Shown: positions 17,140-24,642 of the stretch, piece after piece
Layout: each line of letters opens with the position of its first letter
Numbering within the stretch: position 1 is the first letter of the stretch
NCBI GenBank assembly: GCA_045540715.1
Contig: JAZQHT010000011.1
Location: forward strand, 31,601-95,600
Source: UMGS1279 sp045540715
Lineage (GTDB): Bacteria; Bacillota; Clostridia; Oscillospirales; Acutalibacteraceae
Direction of reading: 5' to 3'
DNA: 64,000 nt
Translations under genes and position numbers: made by a program
The notes under the pieces: generated by a model
What the model was told of the DNA's origin: nothing
Databases searched by the model: none
What the model saw: the letters and a program-made list of their open reading frames with translations, nothing else

Positions 17140-18735
17140 ATGAAAGCATGTGTTATTCAACCGCCATATACTACCGACTTTTCTAAAGCCGACGAACATT
17201 TTAAATATTATATCGACTTTTTAGATAAGTGCGACAGCAGTATGGACATTATAGTTCTACCCGAAAGTAGCGATATACCCGCCCTTTCTAAAACACCCGA
17301 ACAAAGAAAAGAGCTTGTTGATAAATTTAATAAAAAACTGCTTGATAAAGCAAGTGAAACGGCTGTTCGTTGTGATGCAGTTGTATTTGTTAACGCAAGA
17401 TATTTATCCCGTATTGGTTACGTTAACACAACCTATGCAATTAACCGTAAAGGTGAAATTGTTGGTAAATATTTTAAAGAACATCCCGTTCCAAGTGAGG
17501 TTGCAGCGGTTGACCAAGACACCGAAAACGCTTTTAAGTTTGACACCCCTTACACCGTAACAATAGACGGCATTAAGTATGCCTTTTTAACCTGTTACGA
17601 CTTTTATTTTTACGAAAATTATCCGCAAATTGCAAAACAATATGCCGATATTATTATTGGTTGCTCTCACCAAAGAAGCGATACACATAGAGCCCTAGAA
17701 ATTATCACTCAATTTTTGGCATATAATACCAATACTTACGTTCTTCGCGCTTCGGTTTCTATGGACGAAACGGGCGATATTGGTGGCGGCAGTATGATAG
17801 TGGCGCCAACAGGCGAAATTTTATGCAATCTAAAAAGCCAGGTTGCAATGGGCACCGCAGAGTTTGACCCAAAAGACAAATACTATAAACCAGCAGGTTA
17901 CGGTAACCCCCCTGCCGCTCATTTTGAATATATTGAGCAAGGCAGAAAGCCCTGGAAATATCGCCCTGCAGGACCCAGCGTTTGCTTGCCCGATGAATTT
18001 ATGCCATATCCACGCACCTGTGCACACCGCGGTTTTAACACCATTGCCCCCGAAAACACCTTGCCCGCTTTTGGTGCGGCAGTAGCGCTTGGAGCTCAAG
18101 AAATTGAATTTGATTTGTGGTTTACTAAAGACGGCGAAGTTGTATCTTGCCACGACCCCGATTTAGACCGTGTTTCTAACGGCACCGGCAAAATTTGGGA
18201 GTACACCTTAGCAGAACTTAAAGAGCTTGATTTTGGTTGTAAATATAGCGATGAATTTAAGGGCCTAAAAATTCCAACCTTTGAAGAAATTTTAGAAAAA
18301 TTTGCCTGCCAAACAATTATGAATATTCACCTTAAAACAGAGGGTCAAGAAGACTGGCACTTATCAAAAGTTTTTGAGCTTATTCATAAGTACGACTGCG
18401 AAAATTACGTGTATATTATGAGCGGCTGTGATAAAACTTTAGAAAGAATTGGCAAAGAGTACCCACACATTAAGCGTTGTTGCGGTGCCGGCGACGGTTT
18501 TTGGAACATTGTTGAAAGAGCCATTAAATACGGTTGCGAAAAGGTGCAATTTTACGACGGCTATTTTAACGAAGAAATGGTTAAAAAAGCAAAAGAACAC
18601 GGCATTAAAACCAACGTTTTCTGGGCCGATTACGAAGCAAAAGCAAGACAGTTTTTAGACTGGGGCGTTGAGTGTATTTTAACCAACGACTACAACCGCA
18701 TTTCTCAAATTGTAGAAGAATATAAAAATAAATAA
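17140..18735 (+). CDS. fusion of carbon-nitrogen hydrolase and glycerophosphodiester phosphodiesterase
   Basis: 531 residues in two domains. Residues about 1-265 are a nitrilase-superfamily hydrolase with the Glu-Lys-Cys triad visible as Glu42 (VLPESS), Lys113 (KYFKEHP) and Cys152 (LTCYDF). Residues about 290-528 are a GDPD domain with His296-Arg297 (AHRGFN), Glu305-Asn306 (APENT), Glu323/Asp325 (EIEFDLW) and His338 (CHDPDLD). Both sets of catalytic residues are intact. Nitrilases cleave amide or nitrile C-N bonds; GDPDs split glycerophosphodiesters to glycerol 3-phosphate. One protein doing both suggests breakdown of a lipid-derived headgroup bearing an amide, which is inference. No signal peptide, so cytoplasmic. 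Last gene of the operon. Confidence 0.88.
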   Translation: MKACVIQPPYTTDFSKADEHFKYYIDFLDKCDSSMDIIVLPESSDIPALSKTPEQRKELVDKFNKKLLDKASETAVRCDAVVFVNARYLSRIGYVNTTYAINRKGEIVGKYFKEHPVPSEVAAVDQDTENAFKFDTPYTVTIDGIKYAFLTCYDFYFYENYPQIAKQYADIIIGCSHQRSDTHRALEIITQFLAYNTNTYVLRASVSMDETGDIGGGSMIVAPTGEILCNLKSQVAMGTAEFDPKDKYYKPAGYGNPPAAHFEYIEQGRKPWKYRPAGPSVCLPDEFMPYPRTCAHRGFNTIAPENTLPAFGAAVALGAQEIEFDLWFTKDGEVVSCHDPDLDRVSNGTGKIWEYTLAELKELDFGCKYSDEFKGLKIPTFEEILEKFACQTIMNIHLKTEGQEDWHLSKVFELIHKYDCENYVYIMSGCDKTLERIGKEYPHIKRCCGAGDGFWNIVERAIKYGCEKVQFYDGYFNEEMVKKAKEHGIKTNVFWADYEAKARQFLDWGVECILTNDYNRISQIVEEYKNK

Positions 18736-18787
18736 AGTAAAAAATTAAAACAAAATACATAAAAATATAAATTCATAAAAAAGAAAA

Positions 18788-18816
18788 AGACCGAGAACTC
18801 TCGGTCTTTTTTATGT
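18788..18816 (+). terminator. operon terminator
   Basis: AGACCGAGA / TCTCGGTCT stem with a 4-base loop followed by a run of T, ending the phosphatase-to-fusion operon. Confidence 0.9.
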
Positions 18817-18927
18817 TAATTTATAAAGGGTCGCCCTGCCAGTTGCTTTCATATATATCTATCTCCTTATTTTACAAATTACGATAGTAGTATCTGTAAA
18901 ACAAGGGGATTTATACTGTGTTATTTT

Positions 18928-19494
18928 TTATTCTTCATCTTCTGGCACAAGAGTCAATTCTATATCCAAGCCAAAAAATACACCTGACGAAAGCCAGCAG
19001 CGGTATACAATATCATCATAGGGAAAATCTTTTATAACAAAACAAGAGATTAAGCCTTCAAGAAATATTTCTTTATCATCCCCAAGGATTTCAATTTCAA
19101 GCATTGGTACCGTTACAAGTCCTTCGTCGGATACACACAAAAGTGCGGAATCAAACTCAAATCTTATTCTGTCATCTTTGAAATCAAACCAATCGTATTT
19201 TTCCACTAAATCTTTTTCCGACTTAGGGAAAGCGGGGTTGGTTATAACGTCAATAATTAAATTTTTAAGATTAATGAACTCTATAGGAGTGTTATCGCCA
19301 TAATACTTTTGACAGTATTCATCAATTTTATTTGTAAATTTTTCAACTCCAGCGCCAAACTTCTTTGTTACTGTTTCTCTCATTGCTATTTTTGCTTTTT
19401 CAAGTCCATGGAAGGTTTCCTCTCCATTAAGAGCGCCTGGAATAGTCGGATTATTCATGGGAACATAACGTGCGATATTATACATTCTGCCCAT
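18928..19494 (-). CDS. unknown acidic protein, paralogue A of tandem pair
   Basis: 188 residues, acidic (ends EDEE), no signal or membrane segment, and no family I recognise. ATG at 19494 with AGAGGTA upstream; longer in-frame starts lack a ribosome site. Its N-terminal half (TFHGLEKAKIAMRETVTKKFGAG..) aligns with the neighbour at 19939-20502 (TFEEAKIAFRKRFES..), then NTPIEFINLKNLIIDVITNPAFP versus NTPKAFEQLIEIITKLATDPTYP. The two genes share order, length, upstream operator and downstream tail, so they are a tandem duplication that has diverged strongly in protein sequence. Confidence 0.65.
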   Translation of the reverse strand: MGRMYNIARYVPMNNPTIPGALNGEETFHGLEKAKIAMRETVTKKFGAGVEKFTNKIDEYCQKYYGDNTPIEFINLKNLIIDVITNPAFPKSEKDLVEKYDWFDFKDDRIRFEFDSALLCVSDEGLVTVPMLEIEILGDDKEIFLEGLISCFVIKDFPYDDIVYRCWLSSGVFFGLDIELTLVPEDEE

Positions 19495-19551
19495 TTTTAT
19501 TACCTCTAAAATAATTTTTGTATTTAGACATCTTGTATTATACAATACAGT

Positions 19552-19571
19552 TTGTACCAAATTTTGTACAA
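19552..19571. promoter_or_regulatory. palindromic operator upstream of paralogue A
   Basis: Sequence TTGTACCAAA / TTTTGTACAA, a 20-bp inverted repeat with one mismatch, lying just upstream of a leftward -10-like TATAAT (about 19536-19541) and 58 bp before the start codon. It matches the perfect copy at 20560-20579. Confidence 0.6.
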
Positions 19572-19640
19572 CAATAAGTTTGTCATAATAATTGTAACCT
19601 TTTTCGCAAATAAAGTCAACTAATATCAAAGCAAAAGTTT

Positions 19641-19663
19641 AGCGAGGTGAAATTCACCTCGCT
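19641..19663. terminator. hairpin upstream of paralogue A
   Basis: Stem AGCGAGGTGA / TCACCTCGCT. It has counterparts in position and length at 20649-20670. It may end leftward transcription from paralogue B, but the flanking T tract is weak on that strand, so the direction is unclear. Confidence 0.5.
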
Positions 19664-19741
19664 TGTTCTTTATACCTATTAACAACACTATGTATCGCAA
19701 GGCAAAACCTGTCGAAAGGTGTCAATGTTAGCGGGGATAGT

Positions 19742-19870
19742 AAGGCCCCTTTGTGTAAAGGGGGCTGGCAGAAATCTTTGATTTCTGACTGGGGGATTGC
19801 CTTTGTCGTTATATTACAATCCCTCCGCCACGGCTTTGCCGTGCCACCTCCCTTTGCACAAGGGAGGCTT
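19742..19870. repeat. foldback palindromic repeat element
   Basis: A composite of four small hairpins (CCCCTTTGTGTAAAGGGG, GAAATCTTTGATTTC, CACGGCTTTGCCGTG, CTCCCTTTGCACAAGGGAG) in which the left half (19742-19799, ending GGGGGATTG) is roughly inverted relative to the right half (19817-19870, beginning CAATCCCTCC). It resembles miniature palindromic intergenic repeats known in gut Clostridia and lies between the two tandem paralogues. No coding capacity. Confidence 0.7.
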
Positions 19871-19938
19871 TATTTCACAAAATTTTCAAATAGTGATACT
19901 ATCGTTTTAAAAACAAGGAGATTTATACTGAATATTAT

Positions 19939-20502
19939 TTATTCTTCATCATCAACATCTTCGTCGTCGAAATCATCGTCAAAGAAATCAAAATCGTCTT
20001 GGTTGTAGTCATCATCAGAAATGGGTGATAAAGAATAGTTCCACGACCAGCACATGCAATCCCTTTTTTCTGTTAGGAAGAAGAAATATTCTTCGTCGGG
20101 GTCGTCCATATTAATAACGTTAATTTCTGCTAACGGGAATTTTCCGTCGTACTCGTCGTTATTTACATAGCAGTAAATAGCTTTTGTATAGGAATCCATA
20201 TAAAATTCAATATTATCGTCTTCAAAATCGTCTAGTACAACGTCGTCAATATTTTGTGGGTAAGTGGGGTCGGTTGCAAGTTTTGTTATAATTTCAATTA
20301 ACTGTTCAAATGCCTTGGGTGTGTTTTGGGCATAATGCTCGTTAGCATATTCTTTAATGTGGTCGGTTATATGTGCAATCTCTTCCGGCTTGCTTTCAAA
20401 TCTTTTGCGAAATGCAATTTTTGCTTCTTCAAACGTAAAATAAGTTTTAGCTCCGTTTGAACCAAAAGGATTCATTGAATCAACCTTAAATTTTTTCTCC
20501 AT
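19939..20502 (-). CDS. unknown acidic protein, paralogue B of tandem pair
   Basis: 187 residues, ending in a run dominated by Asp and Glu (about 165-187). No signal peptide or membrane segment. ATG at 20502 follows GGAGGA; an in-frame TTG overlapping that site is rejected. It is related to paralogue A across its whole length but with low identity. Both proteins end in a beta-rich half carrying an EINVINMDDPDEEYF / EIEILGDDKEIF block. Nothing identifies an enzymatic role. The perfect palindrome 58 bp upstream suggests repression by a dimeric regulator. Confidence 0.65.
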   Translation of the reverse strand: MEKKFKVDSMNPFGSNGAKTYFTFEEAKIAFRKRFESKPEEIAHITDHIKEYANEHYAQNTPKAFEQLIEIITKLATDPTYPQNIDDVVLDDFEDDNIEFYMDSYTKAIYCYVNNDEYDGKFPLAEINVINMDDPDEEYFFFLTEKRDCMCWSWNYSLSPISDDDYNQDDFDFFDDDFDDEDVDDEE

Positions 20503-20559
20503 AATATCTTCCTCCAATTGTTTAGTTGTCTTTCGACATTGTTAATTTTATAGCGCAGT

Positions 20560-20579
20560 TTGTACCAAATTTGGTACAA
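20560..20579. promoter_or_regulatory. perfect 20-bp palindromic operator upstream of paralogue B
   Basis: TTGTACCAAA followed at once by its exact complement TTTGGTACAA. It stands directly upstream of a leftward -10-like TATAAA (about 20546-20551). The same site with one change precedes paralogue A, so both genes are probably controlled by one regulator, which is not identified. Confidence 0.65.
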
Positions 20580-20648
20580 CAATAAGTTTTTCATAATAAT
20601 CGTAACATTTTTCGCAAATAAAATTAACTAATTTTGCGACAAAATTTT

Positions 20649-20670
20649 AGCGGAGTAAAATTACTCCGCT
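20649..20670. terminator. hairpin upstream of paralogue B
   Basis: Stem AGCGGAGTAA / TTACTCCGCT. It lies downstream of the leftward STAS gene and may terminate it. The same arrangement is repeated at 19641-19663, so the hairpin is part of the duplicated unit. Confidence 0.5.
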
Positions 20671-20732
20671 GTTGTTTTTATCTTTTTAAATTTATTAAGG
20701 TATGATGGGTTTGCCCGTCTATAATTCACAAT

Positions 20733-21050
20733 TTAATTTTCTATTTTTACTATTTTGTCTATGCCCGAACACTTTAAAATATTAAAAATATTTGCACTAG
20801 GATTTTCTATTACAAGTTCTGCGTTTACCTCTTTTATCACTCTATTTCTGCCTATAATAAGCCCTATTCCTGCAGAATCCATAAATTCTAACTGTGATAA
20901 ATCTAGTATTACTTTTTTAAAAGATAATTCGAAGATTTTTTCGTCAATTTTTTCACGCATTTTACGAGCGGTGGTATGGGTAATTTCGCCAATTATAAAA
21001 ATTCGCAAACTATTGTTTTCTATTGCAAAAACCAGATTATCTTTTATCAT
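20733..21050 (-). CDS. STAS-domain anti-sigma factor antagonist-like protein
   Basis: 105 residues covering one STAS domain: VILDLSQLEFMDSAGIGLIIGRNR holds the phospho-acceptor Ser of the DSxG loop (about residue 59). Proteins of this type (SpoIIAA, RsbV) switch partners according to phosphorylation by an HATPase-type kinase. It is divergent from the hydrogenase operon, whose second gene encodes an HATPase, but that pairing is only suggestive. RBS AAGGTG before ATG. Confidence 0.88.
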   Translation of the reverse strand: MIKDNLVFAIENNSLRIFIIGEITHTTARKMREKIDEKIFELSFKKVILDLSQLEFMDSAGIGLIIGRNRVIKEVNAELVIENPSANIFNILKCSGIDKIVKIEN

Positions 21051-21235
21051 ATTTTCACCTTTTATTATTTAAAATAATTTGTTGTCATTATTGTATCATA
21101 AACGCTACAACTTATCAAGACAAGGGCATTTTTAACCGTTAAAGTTCAAACTTTGAGGTTAAGATTATAAGAAATTATATATATTATTAAAATATTTATA
21201 TTTTATTTATAAATATTTTTCAAAAATTGTAGATT

Positions 21236-21257
21236 TTTTAACAATGTTGTGTTAAAA
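21236..21257. promoter_or_regulatory. inverted repeat in the hydrogenase operon promoter region
   Basis: TTTTAACA, six bases, TGTTAAAA. It overlaps the likely -10 (TAAAAT, 21253-21258) about 105 bp before the first gene. The half-sites resemble Rex sites (TTGTTAA..TTAACAA) but in the reverse order, so I call it only a candidate operator. Two small hairpins follow in the leader (21279-21296 and 21320-21335). Confidence 0.4.
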
Positions 21258-21363
21258 TGTAAAGTGCAAAACTCTGTAAAGGCGTTTTTGCGCCTAAAAA
21301 ATGGGGTTTTAGTTAAAACAAGTGCATTTTGCACTGCAAATATAATCCAAGGAGGATGCTTTA

Positions 21364-21861
21364 ATGTCAAAAACAGCTACACTTCCCTTCAATGGCACTA
21401 AAGAGCAAGAAGAAGCTCTATTAAAAGTTATTGAAGCGGAAAAAGGACAAAAAGGCGCACTTATTCCCGTGCTTCAAAAAGCTCAGGAAATCTACGGTTA
21501 CTTACCGATAGAGGTGCAAAGGATTGTTGCTGACGGTCTTTCTGTACCCTTACAAGAAGTTTATGGTGTTGCCACATTCTATTCTTTCTTCTCCTTACAA
21601 CCTAAGGGCAAATACAAAATTTCTGTATGCTTAGGTACCGCTTGTTACGTTAAGGGTTCGGGAGATATCCACCAACGCCTACTTGAAAGATTAGGTATTG
21701 AAGATGGCGGTTGCACACCCGACGGTAAATTCTCGGTTGAGGCTTGTCGTTGTATTGGTGCTTGCGGTCTTGCTCCTGTTCTTACAGTTAACGACGACGT
21801 TTACGGCCGTTTAACCGTTGACGACGTTGACGGAATCTTAGCAAAGTATAAAGAAGACTAA
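21364..21861 (+). CDS. hndA: NuoE-like [2Fe-2S] subunit of bifurcating hydrogenase
   Basis: 165 residues, a thioredoxin-like ferredoxin subunit. The four cluster cysteines appear in CLGTACYVKG and CRCIGACGLAP (about 97-145), after the conserved QEIYGYLP and VYGVATFYSFF segments. In the HndABCD/HydABC complexes this subunit passes electrons near the flavin-containing NuoF-like subunit. First gene of a five-gene operon with an AAGGAGG ribosome site. Its stop overlaps the next start (TAATG). Confidence 0.93.
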   Translation: MSKTATLPFNGTKEQEEALLKVIEAEKGQKGALIPVLQKAQEIYGYLPIEVQRIVADGLSVPLQEVYGVATFYSFFSLQPKGKYKISVCLGTACYVKGSGDIHQRLLERLGIEDGGCTPDGKFSVEACRCIGACGLAPVLTVNDDVYGRLTVDDVDGILAKYKED

Positions 21862-22418
21862 TGCTACCCGAAATTTCACTTAATATTTTAGATATTACCG
21901 AGAATTCGGTTAAAGCAAAGGCCACGAAAATTACCATTAAGGTAATTGCTGATTTTAAAAAGGACGACCTTTTGGTTGAAATTACAGACAACGGCTGTGG
22001 TATGAGTAAAGAACAAGTAGAAAAGGTTACTAACCCATTTTTTACAACCCGTACAACCCGTAAAGTTGGTCTTGGAATTCCCTTTTTTAAAATGGCGGCA
22101 GAAAGCACCGGCGGTTCTTTTGATATAGAAAGTAAACTTTCTTTTGGAACAACCGTTAAAGCTGTGTTTAAGCTTTCGCATATTGACCGTATGCCGATGG
22201 GTGACTTAACCGCTACTATGTGGCAACTTATAACAATGCATGAAGAAATTAACTTTGTGTTTGATTATAAGGTTGATGATAAAGGCTTTACTTTAGACAC
22301 TAACGAATTTAGAGAGGTTTTAGGTGATATATCATTTACCGAGCCCCAGGTTAGTGCTTATATAAAAGAATATCTTAAAGAAAATATTACTGATACAAAC
22401 GGCGAAAAAATATTCTAA
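21861..22418 (+). CDS. HATPase-domain (GHKL) ATP-binding protein in hydrogenase operon
   Basis: 185 residues. It contains a GHKL ATPase core: N box ILDITENSVKAKAT (about 8-21), DNGCGMSKEQV (G1), FFTTRTTRKVGLGIPF (G2), and SFGTTVKAVFKLS (end of domain). There is no phospho-acceptor His domain and no membrane part, so it is not a conventional sensor kinase. It is translationally coupled to the NuoE-like gene by a 1-base overlap. Similar ATPases accompany hydrogenase operons in other Clostridia and Thermotogales; their role is unclear. It could act as a serine kinase for the STAS protein at 20733, which is inference. Confidence 0.78.
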   Translation: MLPEISLNILDITENSVKAKATKITIKVIADFKKDDLLVEITDNGCGMSKEQVEKVTNPFFTTRTTRKVGLGIPFFKMAAESTGGSFDIESKLSFGTTVKAVFKLSHIDRMPMGDLTATMWQLITMHEEINFVFDYKVDDKGFTLDTNEFREVLGDISFTEPQVSAYIKEYLKENITDTNGEKIF

Positions 22419-22442
22419 AAAATTTTAGGAGGAAATTGTATT

Positions 22443-22802
22443 ATGAAATCACTTGCAGAATTAAAAGCAATCCGTGATAAAATGCAAGGTGCAGTTGGTC
22501 TTCGTGCTGAAGATGAAGGCAACACTCGTGTTGTTGTTGGTATGGCAACCTGCGGTATTGCAGCAGGCGCACGCCCCGTACTAAACGCTCTTGCAGAACT
22601 TGTTGATAAAAAAGGCTTAACAAACGTTACTGTTACACAAACAGGTTGTATTGGCCTATGTATGTATGAACCTATCGTTGAGGTTTACGAACCCGGCAAA
22701 GAAAAGGTTACTTACGTTAAAATGGACGCTGAAAAAGCTGCTGAAGTTGTTGAAAGACACCTAGCAGGCGGCAGCGTTGTTGAAAAATATACTATTAAAT
22801 AG
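22443..22802 (+). CDS. hndB: [2Fe-2S] thioredoxin-like ferredoxin subunit HndB
   Basis: 119 residues. Cysteines in MATCGIAAGA and QTGCIGLCMYEPIVEV follow the C-x(n)-C-x3-C pattern of thioredoxin-like [2Fe-2S] ferredoxins. This matches the small HndB subunit found between the NuoE- and NuoF-like genes in tetrameric NAD(P)-reducing or bifurcating hydrogenases. AGGAGG precedes the start. It lies 13 bp upstream of hndC. Confidence 0.9.
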   Translation: MKSLAELKAIRDKMQGAVGLRAEDEGNTRVVVGMATCGIAAGARPVLNALAELVDKKGLTNVTVTQTGCIGLCMYEPIVEVYEPGKEKVTYVKMDAEKAAEVVERHLAGGSVVEKYTIK

Positions 22803-22815
22803 GAGGTAAAGCTTA

Positions 22816-24627
22816 ATGTATCGTTCACACGTTCTCGTATGCGGTGGTACAGGTTGTACATCATCCGGTAGTGCCAAAGTATGCGAAGCACTAGAAACCG
22901 AAATTAAAGCTCAAGGCCTTGAAAAAGAAGTTCAAGTTGTTAAAACTGGTTGTTTTGGTCTTTGTGCTTTAGGTCCAATTATGATCGTTTATCCGGAAGG
23001 CACCTTCTATTCAATGGTTAAACCGGAAGACATCAAAGAAATCGTTTCTGAACATTTATTAAAGGGTCGTGTTGTTACCCGTTTAGTATATGAAGAAACA
23101 GTTAAAGAAGACGGCAACGTTAAATCTTTAAACGATACCGCTTTCTACAAAAAACAATTACGTATTGCTTTACGTAACTGCGGTGTTATTAACCCCGAAA
23201 ATATTGATGAATATATCGGTAACGACGGTTATGCCGCTTTAGGTAAAGTTTTAACCGAAATGAAACCTGAAGAAGTTATTCAAACTTTACTTGATTCAGG
23301 ACTACGCGGTCGTGGTGGTGCAGGTTTCCCAACAGGTTTAAAATGGAAATTTGCCGCTGCAAATAAGGCTGATCAAAAATACGTTTGCTGTAACGCTGAC
23401 GAAGGCGACCCAGGTGCATTTATGGACCGTTCAGTTTTAGAAGGCGACCCTCACGTTGTACTTGAAGCAATGACAATTGCAGGTTATGCTATTGGTGCTA
23501 GCCAAGGTTACATTTACGTTCGTGCTGAATATCCAATCGCTGTTGAAAGACTACGCGTTGCAATTAAGCAAGCTCGTGAATATGGCTTACTTGGTAAAAA
23601 CATTTTTGATTCAGGTTTTGACTTTGATATTGATTTACGTTTAGGTGCAGGTGCTTTCGTTTGCGGTGAAGAAACTGCTTTAATGACATCTATTGAAGGT
23701 AAACGTGGCGAACCTCGTCCTCGTCCTCCTTTCCCTGCAGTTAAAGGTTTATTCTATAAACCCACAATCTTAAACAACGTTGAAACATACGCAAATATTC
23801 CTCAGATTATTTTAAAGGGTGCTGATTGGTTTAAATCAATGGGTACTGAAAAATCTGCTGGTACAAAGGTATTTGCACTTGGCGGTAAAATTAAAAATAC
23901 CGGTCTTGTTGAAGTTCCTATGGGCACAACACTTCGTACCGTTGTTGAAGAAATCGGTGGCGGTATTCCTAACGGCAAAAAGTTTAAAGCCGCTCAAACA
24001 GGTGGTCCTTCCGGTGGTTGTATCCCTGTTGAACACTTTGACGTTCCGATTGATTACGATAACCTACTAGCAATTGGCTCTATGATGGGCTCGGGTGGTT
24101 TAATCGTTATGGACGAAGACAACTGTATGGTTGATATTGCTAAGTTCTTCTTAGAATTCACCGTTGACGAATCTTGCGGTAAATGTACTCCTTGCCGTAT
24201 TGGTACAAGAAGACTTCTTGAAATGCTTGACAAGATTACAAAAGGTCAAGGCACAGTTGAACTTCTTGACGAAATGAAAGAACTTTGCTACTACATTAAA
24301 GAAAACTCACTTTGCGGTTTAGGTCAAACTGCACCAAACCCTGTTCTTTCAACTTTAAACTTCTTCTACGATGAATATTTAGCTCACGTAAAAGATAAGA
24401 AATGTCCCGCAGGCGTATGTAAAGACCTATTACAATACAGCATTATTAAAGATAACTGCTTTGGTTGTGGTATGTGTGCAAAAGCTTGTCCTGCAGGCGC
24501 AATCACAAAAACAGATTACGTTGCTCCCGGTAAGAAATTACCAGCTTACACTATCGACCCAGAAAAATGCGTTAAATGCGGCGCCTGTGTTGCTACTTGT
24601 AAGTTTAAAGCAATTATTAAAGGTTAA
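22816..24627 (+). CDS. hndC: NuoF-like flavoprotein subunit of bifurcating hydrogenase
   Basis: 603 residues. An N-terminal thioredoxin-like [2Fe-2S] domain (CGGTGCTSSG, KTGCFGLCALGP) is followed by the NADH/FMN-binding NuoF core (GLRGRGGAGFPTGLKW, CNADEGDPGAFMDR, GAGAFVCGEETALMTSIEG), the [4Fe-4S] site (ESCGKCTPCRIG, SLCGLGQ), and a C-terminal pair of ferredoxin motifs (CFGCGMCAKACP, CVKCGACVATC). It is the NAD(H)-reactive subunit where electron bifurcation or confurcation with ferredoxin takes place. Full length, with all cluster ligands visible. Confidence 0.95.
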   Translation: MYRSHVLVCGGTGCTSSGSAKVCEALETEIKAQGLEKEVQVVKTGCFGLCALGPIMIVYPEGTFYSMVKPEDIKEIVSEHLLKGRVVTRLVYEETVKEDGNVKSLNDTAFYKKQLRIALRNCGVINPENIDEYIGNDGYAALGKVLTEMKPEEVIQTLLDSGLRGRGGAGFPTGLKWKFAAANKADQKYVCCNADEGDPGAFMDRSVLEGDPHVVLEAMTIAGYAIGASQGYIYVRAEYPIAVERLRVAIKQAREYGLLGKNIFDSGFDFDIDLRLGAGAFVCGEETALMTSIEGKRGEPRPRPPFPAVKGLFYKPTILNNVETYANIPQIILKGADWFKSMGTEKSAGTKVFALGGKIKNTGLVEVPMGTTLRTVVEEIGGGIPNGKKFKAAQTGGPSGGCIPVEHFDVPIDYDNLLAIGSMMGSGGLIVMDEDNCMVDIAKFFLEFTVDESCGKCTPCRIGTRRLLEMLDKITKGQGTVELLDEMKELCYYIKENSLCGLGQTAPNPVLSTLNFFYDEYLAHVKDKKCPAGVCKDLLQYSIIKDNCFGCGMCAKACPAGAITKTDYVAPGKKLPAYTIDPEKCVKCGACVATCKFKAIIKG

Positions 24628-24642
24628 AGGAGTGTGCCTAAT

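Noticed and set aside
21236..21257. Rex operator
   Set aside because: Half-site order is opposite to the Rex consensus; listed only as a candidate operator.
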